This document shows positions 56,894-64,000 of a DNA stretch of 64,000 nucleotides, one piece after another; the stretch's first letter is position 1, and every line of letters begins with the position of its first letter. This DNA is from Macroventuria anomochaeta (lineage: Eukaryota; Ascomycota; Dothideomycetes; Pleosporales; Didymellaceae). Position numbers and translations under genes: made by a program. Location: assembly GCF_010093625.1 (NCBI RefSeq), contig NW_022985370.1:209232-273231 (forward strand). Reading direction: 5' to 3'. The notes beneath the pieces were generated by a model that made no database searches, was not told the DNA's origin, and saw nothing but the letters and a program-made list of their open reading frames with translations.

Positions 56894-58174
56894 TCACCCC
56901 TGACTTAATCCCGCCTTCCCAAAATCCTGCACCGGCGTCCACTTCCCCTCCTTCTTCCACTGATCGCCCCTCAGCGTGCCCTGCGCAAGTTGCGAGATCA
57001 AATAATCCCTCCCTTTAATCATCCATACCATCTGACTCGGCACCTTGAACCCGTTAAACGCACCAACGCCTTTCTGCGTGCCAATCGGACAGATCTGCTG
57101 TTCCTTCAAGTTAGGGTTGTAGTGTCTGTCGCCGGCGAAGACGGTGCCGGAGAGGTGCCGGAGCAGGTCTTGTTTGAGGTTTGTCATTACGACCGGGACG
57201 GCGAGGGAGAGGTCCATCACGCCGCCGCGCGTGTAGGATCCGACGTCGCCGAGGGCGTAGACGCGCGGGCCGGCGGACTCGTGTTCGACGCGGAGGGTTT
57301 TGGGGTTGCAAGACACTCTGTTTCTGTTGTCGAGCCACTCCTTGGGTAGGAAGGAAGTGTTTGGTCGTGAGCCGGTGGCGTCGATGTAGATGTCTGCTTC
57401 GATTGTCTCGCCGTTCGATAACTCGACCTTTGTCTTCGCGCCCTCTTCTTTGCTCGTCTTTATTGCGGAGACGACGCGTGTGTTGTACGTGACGCTGCAC
57501 CCAAGCTTCTTCAGAAAACCCTCTGCGGTCTTCCCAATACTTTCCCGCAGCACGGGCAGCAGCTTCTTATCCGCACATACCAAAGTGACTTGAGCTTTCG
57601 GGTTCTTCGGCCCCGCGCCCATGAAGCCCGGCCGCCCATTCAGTATCTCCGCAACCTCTCCCGCTGTCTCAACACCCACGGGCCCTCCGCCGCCAATGAC
57701 CACCGTCTTCGCAGTCTTCAACCCCTGCTGAAACGCATCATACACCGCCTCCAAGCTTGCGCGGTCGTTCGCCTGCGTAAACAGCGGACTCGGCGTCGTA
57801 AACCCCGTCGCAATAACCAGCGCCGCATAATTCACCGTCATCTGCTCGCCCTCCACGGTCGTCACACTCACGCTCTGGCCCGCCGCATCGACATGCGTAG
57901 CTGTGCCCTGGATGAATTTGAATTTCGGAAACGCGTATGTGAAGGCAGGTTCGATGGGGTAGAAGATCTGGTCGTACGGCATCATTTGCTTGCTCACGAG
58001 CGCTCTGGGGGCCGCGAAGCGCCAGTACAGGTCCTTGGAAGGGTTGACGAGAGTTACGTTGTATGTGACGTCGTTTTCCTTGGGGAGCTGGGGGATGGTG
58101 TGCTTCAGGGCGTAGTGCGCGGCGCTGATGCCAGCGTAGGAGCCGCCGAGGATGAGGATTGTTTCTGTGCTCAT
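56894..58174 (-). CDS. AIF/AMID-like FAD-dependent oxidoreductase
   Basis: Single exon, 426 aa. The N-terminal FAD motif is TILILGGSYAGISAAHYALK. Then come FAAPRALVSKQMMPYDQIFY, the second dinucleotide motif KTAKTVVIGGGGPVGVETAG, and VYALGDVGSYTRGGVMDLSL with the FAD ribityl-binding Asp. Length and order match the AMID/FSP1 and external NADH-dehydrogenase-like group of pyridine nucleotide-disulphide oxidoreductases. No presequence and no membrane segment. Likely an NAD(P)H:quinone-type reductase linked to stress or cell death; the exact substrate is unknown. Confidence 0.92.
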   Translation of the reverse strand: MSTETILILGGSYAGISAAHYALKHTIPQLPKENDVTYNVTLVNPSKDLYWRFAAPRALVSKQMMPYDQIFYPIEPAFTYAFPKFKFIQGTATHVDAAGQSVSVTTVEGEQMTVNYAALVIATGFTTPSPLFTQANDRASLEAVYDAFQQGLKTAKTVVIGGGGPVGVETAGEVAEILNGRPGFMGAGPKNPKAQVTLVCADKKLLPVLRESIGKTAEGFLKKLGCSVTYNTRVVSAIKTSKEEGAKTKVELSNGETIEADIYIDATGSRPNTSFLPKEWLDNRNRVSCNPKTLRVEHESAGPRVYALGDVGSYTRGGVMDLSLAVPVVMTNLKQDLLRHLSGTVFAGDRHYNPNLKEQQICPIGTQKGVGAFNGFKVPSQMVWMIKGRDYLISQLAQGTLRGDQWKKEGKWTPVQDFGKAGLSQG

Positions 58175-59305
58175 GGTGCTGGCGAGACGAAGTCAAGCTT
58201 TGGAAGGGAAGGTTTTGGGTATCAGAAAAACAGGAGAGAACAGCGAAGAGCAGAGGAAGGGGGTAAAACACGTTGCCACAATAAAGTACAGAGTCAAGGC
58301 AGCGGCGCGCCTAAAATAAAGTTGAGCTTGCCCTAAGCTTCAGCGTGCCTTAGGGCTAAGTATGGGGAGCCGAGATCTCGGGAGTGTTGCAACAGATGTG
58401 CTGCCGTTAGTCGTGAAATACCAGTGGTGAGATGCAGGATGTGTTGAGGAGATTGAGCGTCTGCAGCTTATTTTGAGAATTCATACAGGTATTGTGGGAG
58501 AGTATGGTGTCCGTGAGAACGCTGTGCTTGGATTGTGCATGTGCAGCGGGTGAGTGATGGTGAGTTGGTGCAGGCTGACATCGGAAACAATGGTCGAAAC
58601 TGCCGCGACTAGCTTCTTGCCATTTAGGCTCGGTAGCTCCCTCCACGGAGCATGCTTCAGCCGGCGAGGCTGTCTATCACGGCTGTTCCCAATGTTGCCA
58701 TGATGCGCCAAGAGTCGAACGTGAGCGATTCTCAGTAGCCGTCGTGGTTGCTGCCTGTCTCCGAGAAGTCGAATGGCTTCCGGCTGCAGGTCCATGTCTC
58801 TTGTATACACTGCCGCATTCTTGCCCTCATGTTATGGCCAGCTCGTTACTTTTACGCGTACAAGCCTTGCTCTAGATCAACAGCGAGTAACTGTTCGCTC
58901 CTTTCAGTCAGTGTTGGAAGACCTCATCTTTCGGTGATGTTGCTGGTCTCGGACCATTGATATAATCTTCTCTCCGACGCGAGTTAATACCTACTTCAAG
59001 TGACCTACAATGCCAGGCTCGTCGAAGAGAGTCAGAGTTCGCCATCTGGCTGCATAATCACATGTATCCTCGAGTAGAACAAGCTTCCTGCATGCTGGGA
59101 TATTTTTCATTTCATATCTTTCATGATACGCCAGTCTGGTGTCCGCATCATCGGTCCACCGCAACTGCCCAACTCAAACGAAGCTGACGACTGCATGGGA
59201 TTGGTCGTGCTACCCATGGCAAGACACCCGTAGACCTTCGCTGCATCTCTGCGCCGCGAAATCTCTACACACTTTGTTCCCTCGGCTGCTTAACTAAAAG
59301 CCAGC
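58175..59305. other. Intergenic region
   Basis: No supported gene. A short near-palindromic AAGCTT-containing stretch near 58310-58360 (GCCCTAAGCTTCAGCGTGCC) is probably chance. Confidence 0.45.
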
Positions 59306-60187
59306 TTACTCGACGTCAGGCTTGTTCTCAGCCGACTCGAAGTTGTCGCCAGCAACGAGGTCGGGGATGTCATCGTCATCCTCGTCGTCATCCTTCTCGC
59401 CAGCCTCACCCTTCTCCTTCTGCATGCTCTGGTAGCTCTCGGCGAGTTTGCGCAGCGATGCGAGCGAGTCGGGACCGAGCTGGTTGAGGATACCGGGGAC
59501 GAGCTCGGTGAGCTCCTTGTCCTCACCGGCGCCGTAGATGGCAAAGGTGTTGGCGGGTACCGAGGCGTGAACTGTACAACTGAGGTTAGCAAATGCACTC
59601 CTTCAAGTCCTTGGCATGGGTCGACTGGAAAGCTTCAGTGTCCAGCAGCGCTTGATGCCCTTTACACAGAAGGCCTGGTACAGCTCCTCCGATGCCATCA
59701 TGCAGGATGGGGATGTCTGGACCCACCCTTTGGTGCCGAGAAGTGAATGACGTTGCCGTCGCTCTTGAACATGTTGACCTCCTCAATAGCCTGGATGGGC
59801 TGGACGTTCAGCTTCTTAAGCGCAGCCTGGAGCTTCTTGTCGTCGGTACCAGCGGCCCTGTGGACCTTCTTGACCTTCCTGCGGGGTGTGCCCTTGCCTC
59901 TGTATCGCCCAATTAGCCGCGTGTTCCATGTCCAATGTCCCCCAAAGTCTCAGAGCTCGCGTGTATGACGTCCGTCTGGCGGTTTTCGAAGTTTGCGATG
60001 ATGTATTTGCGGGGCTGTCAAAATTCGAAGAAGAGGTCTGCTTACCCTATTCACGTATGTTAGCTAATTTATTATCCTTTAAGCTTCCAGCAACAGCTCG
60101 TTCAAGAGCTCGTGACTCCAAATCAACGGGAGACGACCTACCAATGCGCACCGACGCCTGCATGCGTGCCAGCTTGGCCTGATCCAT
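59306..60187 (-). CDS. EGD1: Nascent polypeptide-associated complex subunit beta (Egd1/BTF3)
   Basis: complement(join(59306..59571,59727..59899,60046..60046,60142..60187)), 161 aa. Exon 1 MDQAKLARMQASVRI ends in the first base of Gly; exon 3 starts GKGTPRRKVKKVHRAAGTDD (ribosome-binding RRKxKK motif). The NAC domain then has LKKLNVQPIQAIEEVNMFKS, SDGNVIHFSAPKVHASVPAN, and TELVPGILNQLGPDSLASLR. The C-terminus is acidic. To keep frame and the conserved GlyGly (RIGGKGTPRR), the spacer must splice as two introns around a single G at 60046. Intron 1 has GTAGGT, branch GCTAAC and acceptor AATAG; intron 2 has GTAAGC, branch GCTAAT and acceptor TACAG. NAC binds nascent chains at the ribosome exit. 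Confidence 0.93.
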
Positions 60188-60775
60188 ATTTGCGGTTGTG
60201 GGGGGAGAGTGACTGTGGGAGGGTCTGCGGTCGAGAAATCGTCAGCAAAAGGTCGAGCAAAATTCGATTGGGGCAGCTTCGAGCTTTCGGATACGGGCGC
60301 GGTTCGGACTCACCTAGATTCGGCGTTGTGAAGCAAGACTCAGCGTGGTGTTGCGGTATGTGCGGATTGAAGCTGCGGAGTCCGTGCGCTCGCTTGCTGT
60401 CGTCAGTTGCGGGGCATCAGGTCTACACATCATTGCACCTCTCTAACACATACTACGAAGACACTTGGACTCAATGATCTTTTGCACAGGCTGCAGTCCA
60501 TAACGTTCATATGGATTGTGTGGACAGCATACGTGTTGGGCATAGGGGCGGCTTGGGCATGGCATCACCACCAAGCGACGAGGATAGGCCGCGCAGAACC
60601 CTGAGAGCTCATTCGAGTACGTCAAATCGACAGGCCTCCGTCAGGTTCAACATAGTTCATGGGGCATCGTCACAGATCGATGTGGAATTGGTATCATTGA
60701 TGCAGTGCAGGTAGGTATCATGCCGCGACTATCGGCTTTCTTGCTCCTGCCAAGCTCAACCGCCTCTTTGGTTTT
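60188..60775. other. Intergenic region
   Basis: Upstream of NAC beta and 3' of the BIM1-like gene. No supported ORF. Confidence 0.5.
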
Positions 60776-61511
60776 CTACAACATCGCAAGTCCGACAAGA
60801 CCGACTGCGCCCAAACCCCAGGAGGCAGCCTTTGCTTGTGCCGCATCACCTGTGCGAGTCGCTGTGGGGGAAGCAGCAGCGCCAGTTCCGCTCGCGCTTC
60901 CGCTCGCGCTTCCACTCGCTGAGCCTGTGTCGCTTGTGCTGTTGGGGTTGCCAGAGATGTTCTCCTGGCTGACTGAGACGCCGCTGCCGTTCTTGCAGTT
61001 TGTGCTGTAGTCCGACTGGGAGAGGGCTGTATTGACCAGGTTGACGTCGGTGCACTATATCTGTGTCAGTTTTGTCAGGTGATCAACTCCATCGGTATTG
61101 GCGTACCTGGTAGAGGCCGCCCTCGCCGTGTGCGTTTGTGACGACCTGAATGGATGCCTTTGTACCTTCTGTGACGTTCAAGCTCGAGGGAATGCTGACA
61201 TTGCCCAAGCAGAAGTCGCCGTAGCCAGCGACCTGGAATTGTTGGTGCAGAACAACGCTGAAGCCGGAGCCTGGGTTATCACCAACGGCCATGTACACAG
61301 CTACGTTGGTCTGTTGGTGTCCCAGGTTGATCTGAATAGGCCCGCCGCTGATGGCAAAGTCGGTGCGCTGCGATGACACGGTATCGTAGCCTCCGCAAGG
61401 GAAGGTTGGCTCCTTGTCCTCATCGAAGCCACGAGATGTAGGGTATTTGAGGGTGAAGTGGGCGAGAGCGACGGGAGCGAGCGCGAGCGCGACGATTGAT
61501 TTGGACAGCAT
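60776..61511 (-). CDS. BIM1/X325-like copper-binding GPI protein
   Basis: complement(join(60776..61054,61107..61511)), 227 aa. The 52-nt intron is GTACGC...TATAG, phase 0. The signal peptide SKSIVALALAPVALA ends directly before HFTLKYPTSRGFDED, so the mature protein begins with His, as in LPMO-like copper proteins. The core contains FPCGGYDTVSSQRTDFAISG, FSVVLHQQFQVAGYGDFC and two Cys (C in PCGG; C in GDFCLG). The second exon gives CTDVNLVNTALSQSDYSTNC, a Ser/Gly/Ala repeat spacer, and a GPI tail (AASWGLGAVGLVGLAML). BIM1 of Cryptococcus binds copper at the cell surface with a Ctr transporter. Ctr lies next door. Confidence 0.88.
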
Positions 61512-62288
61512 CTTGAAATTTGGAGGCTACTTGATTGATGTGGTAGGAGAGTTGACACAGGTAGATGCTCTCAAAGATGCATAGAGGAAAGAAAGGTGAA
61601 CACGAGGTAAGGTGAAGCCCAAGATTGACAAAAGAAATCAGCTCTGGGCGTCCTACCATACTTATTGCACAGCAGTAACAGGAACGCTCCCCGCGTGCCG
61701 TACATTCCGTCCGAGGGCGTTCGCGTGGCTCGCGCGTGGAGCCACTGAGCCTCTTGACTCCAGTCCAGACGCGCCCTTGCACATTTCCAGCAGGTGAGCA
61801 AGATCTTGCATCATTGGCGGCTTTCGCTAAAACTTCAGTTACCCTCAGGGTACGGGGCGCTAGGGTGAAGGTGCAGGAGATGTGAGCAAGTTTCTTACCA
61901 AAGCAACGGTTAGACTCCAGCCACAACAGGGGTCCGTTCATCCTAGCGTAGTCCAGCCTTCACAAATCAGTTATGTTTCGCGATACCGGTACAACTTCAC
62001 CGGATGGCAGGAGACACAATTGCGGAAATAACGTGTGGAACCCATGGTGGACCGTTACATATGGACAATCAAGCTTTGACTAGCGGTTGTGGCAGCGTTG
62101 GCAGGCGTGAACTGCGGGCCCTGCAGGTCGCCCTGATTCAATAGATCTACATATTACAATTCGGACAATACGAGTTTCAAGACGAGCTCCGGGCTCTTAG
62201 TCTTGTCAGGAAACTGATGTAGAAGCGGTATGAAATTGCTACTGGTCGCCAGATAACACCTCAGATGCATCGATGCTGAACAACGCCC
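61512..62288. promoter_or_regulatory. BIM1-like promoter with two TGAGCAAG motifs
   Basis: No gene seen. TGAGCAAG occurs at 61795-61802 and 61883-61890, about 290-380 bp upstream of the BIM1-like start. The reverse CTTGCTCA is one base from the TTTGCTCA of yeast copper-regulator Mac1. Whether it acts as a copper element is inference. Confidence 0.35.
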
Positions 62289-62923
62289 CTACATCGCCAT
62301 GTTCGCCTGGTTGTAACGACCCAAAGCCAGTTCTCCAATGAATGTGCCTGCAAGAATGGACAAAAAGTAGCCGACGTTGAAAGTCATAACTGCCAACATG
62401 CTGCACCAGTGTTAGCGACCGCTCATTCATGAAACAGTGGCTGCGCAACTTACAGAAGATAACCAACACCTGTCGCAACCATCATCAGAGCAGCTCGTGG
62501 AAGGTCGACACTGAATCTCCAGGGTTGAACAATCTTCACTGGTGCTGACACTATCCGGACATCCTCTTGCATGCCGTTCGTGGTCAGAATACCGGTCGTC
62601 GAACTCGCATCGTTCGCCTGCTCTGCGACCGCCTTTTCGCCTGCAACAACGACGTAGCGTCTCTTCATTGCAGTTTCCAATGCCTTCGTATCGAGGAAGC
62701 TCTTGGCTGTGAAGATGCCGCGGAGCGTGATAGTCAGGATGATGAGGAAGATGCATGTTCCAGCATATTGTCCAGCGTTTTGCGGCGTCCATGCCTTCGA
62801 GTAGAGAGGCGTATTCGTTGCCGTGAAGAAAGCCATCGCCATTCCGGTATGGCTTGAGGTCGCGCCTCCCATGTTCATTCCGTCCATGTCCATGCCTGCC
62901 ATTTCATCGCCGTGAGCAACCAT
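62289..62923 (-). CDS. Ctr-family copper transporter
   Basis: complement(join(62289..62400,62454..62923)), 193 aa. The intron is GTAAGT...TGCAG, phase 2. The N-terminus is rich in Met (MAGMDMDGMNMGG, GMAMAF), the Ctr copper-entry motif. Then come TM1 (GQYAGTCIFLIILTITLRGI), a cytosolic loop with charged residues, TM2/3 (AALMMVATGVGYLL, joined to LMLAVMTFNVGYFLSILAGT with MxxxM), then FIGELALG with the GxxxG packing motif. High-affinity Cu(I) uptake as a trimer, at the plasma membrane or vacuole. Adjacent to the BIM1-like gene and divergent from a ferric reductase. Confidence 0.93.
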
Positions 62924-63860
62924 TTTGATATGTCGAAAAGACCGAGACGTTTGATTTGCAGGTTTTCGAGGGACTTCAAGGGGTTTTGGGTGGATGTGGA
63001 GTAATTAAGTGTTGAGTTCCAGACTGACCTTCGTATATGGTACCGGGCGATGATCGCTTAAAAGTACCAAGATGTAATGCTGTAAGTTCCACTTGGCTGG
63101 TTACGACAGGACTCTTAGCATTGACGCATAAGATGCGAAGACAATTTGTGCGGGTAGAAGAGCGCGAATGCGTGGGTTGTTGCGACGGTCAAGGGATGAC
63201 AAGCCTGGGCTGATGCGTGAAGTGTAGGGAATCTAAAAGAGACCTGCCCACAGTGCCACCTGCCGCAGAACTCATGGCGAGTGCTCGGCTTTGTAAAGTG
63301 CGCAGCCAGGGACGGCCTGCATTCGCTTTGTCTGGCTGCGGAGACTGCAGCGACGTTCAAAGAGCCGTGAAGGGAAGGAGCGACTTTGAGCAGATTTAGC
63401 CGCAAGGGGCTAGCGTTTGATGCTTGATTCAAGCCACGACCACTGGGGTGCTCCAGGCCTTGACCCACACACATGCATCGAGGAAGCGAAAACTGGCTCG
63501 TCGTGCAGTAGCATGCCGCTTATTACCAGGGCCGTGGCTGACAGCAACAGTGAATCCTCTTTGCCGGTTGACATACGCCACTGTCTGTGTACCGTAACTC
63601 CAGTCAGTCCTGAACCACAGACAGACACCAACTCGAAGTCCAAAGTGTATCACCACTTCTCCTGCGGCACCAAACTCGGCAGTACGACTTGACATGGCAG
63701 GAGCTGCGACTGTGACCATGCGATAGCCAAGAGGAACACTCAAGAATCACCCCGCCACAGGAAGTCGTTGCGATCTAGAATCAGCACACCGTATTGGCGA
63801 TTGGAGTGAAGAAACGCAAACGAAACAACACGTCGCGGCATTGGCCAGCGTTCAAACACC
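62924..63860. promoter_or_regulatory. Divergent Ctr/FRE promoter region
   Basis: No supported gene in 937 bp between the Ctr start (minus) and the FRE start (plus). A TTTGAGCAGA motif at about 63384 resembles a Mac1-type core (GAGCA) but is not an exact match. Shared copper/iron control is inferred from the gene pair only. Confidence 0.3.
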
Positions 63861-64000
63861 ATGAGTCACAACCATGGCGGCATGTCGATGGGCTCGATGG
63901 CCTTGCCTGCTCTTCCAGAATTCCCCAAGTTTTATTACGCCGTTGTAGGAAGCGCGGTTGCCATCGCAACACTTGTCAACATCTACAACCACCTTTTGTA
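63861..64000 (+). CDS. Ferric reductase-like transmembrane protein, N-terminal fragment
   Basis: ATG at 63861 is followed by 46 codons to the window end. A His/Met-rich start (MSHNHGGMSMGSMALPA) precedes EFPKFYYAVVGSAVAIATLV and NIYNHLL, the first membrane segment typical of fungal FRE proteins. Most of the protein, including haem- and FAD-binding parts, is outside. Metal reduction would supply Cu(I) or Fe(II) to uptake systems such as the adjacent Ctr. The identity rests on a short stretch, so moderate confidence. Confidence 0.65.
   Translation, partial: MSHNHGGMSMGSMALPALPEFPKFYYAVVGSAVAIATLVNIYNHLL

Noticed and set aside
1..64000. CRISPR arrays or bacterial operons
   Set aside because: No regularly spaced direct repeats of that type; gene structures with spliceosomal introns are eukaryotic.

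Overview
The window is nuclear DNA of a filamentous ascomycete (Pezizomycotina; Dothideomycetes is my inference). Support: short introns of about 42-95 nt with GTRNGT donors, CTAAC-type branch points and YAG acceptors; a HET-domain gene; NIMA and MOB1 signalling genes; an intron-containing tRNA-Met; dispersed 5S rRNA genes; degraded LTR retrotransposons. All joins were read by hand from splice motifs and reading frame, so exon edges are predictions.

Layout. 0-6.9 kb, accessory-looking: the N-terminal part of a HET protein running off the left edge, a broken HbpS/GlcG-like pseudogene, a degraded coding-like tract, a GPI-anchored secreted protein and a gene of unclear structure. 7-26.3 kb, mostly housekeeping: an allantoate-permease-type MFS transporter, a TRIP4/Rqt4-like zinc-finger protein, a PPIL1-type cyclophilin, a zinc dehydrogenase, a 920-aa disordered protein, two tandem paralogues sharing an unusual C-terminal tail, a DUF2470 membrane protein, tRNA-Met, acetylornithine aminotransferase, a small unknown gene and a carbonyl-reductase-like SDR.

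26.4-37.2 kb is a retroelement island. It holds two 5S rRNA genes, a truncated Ty1/copia body and eight LTRs of three families (A, B, C), several with perfect 5-bp target-site duplications and two nested. Inside lie two divergent intact-looking genes: a DUF7025-like/AAA+ ATPase and a DUF7708-like protein with a degenerate NTPase-like region. A LINE gag-like pseudogene is also present.

37.4-64 kb returns to gene-dense DNA: an RBR E3 ligase with a frame break, a YeeE/YedE sulphur transporter, a small unknown gene, MOB1, a seven-exon GH63-like protein, a dienelactone hydrolase with a possible mitochondrial presequence, an ankyrin/BTB protein divergent from a NIMA kinase, exosome subunit Rrp43, an AIF/AMID-like oxidoreductase and the NAC beta subunit. 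The right end is a metal-uptake group: a BIM1/X325-like copper protein, a Ctr copper transporter and, divergent from it, the start of a ferric-reductase-like gene.

Most interesting: NAC beta appears to need two introns separated by a 1-nt exon; the divergent AAA+/DUF7708-like pair sits in the retroelement island; the paralogue pair has a conserved amphipathic tail with a splice donor at the stop codon; the copper gene group has repeated Mac1-like motifs upstream; nested LTR insertions can be ordered by their target-site duplications.
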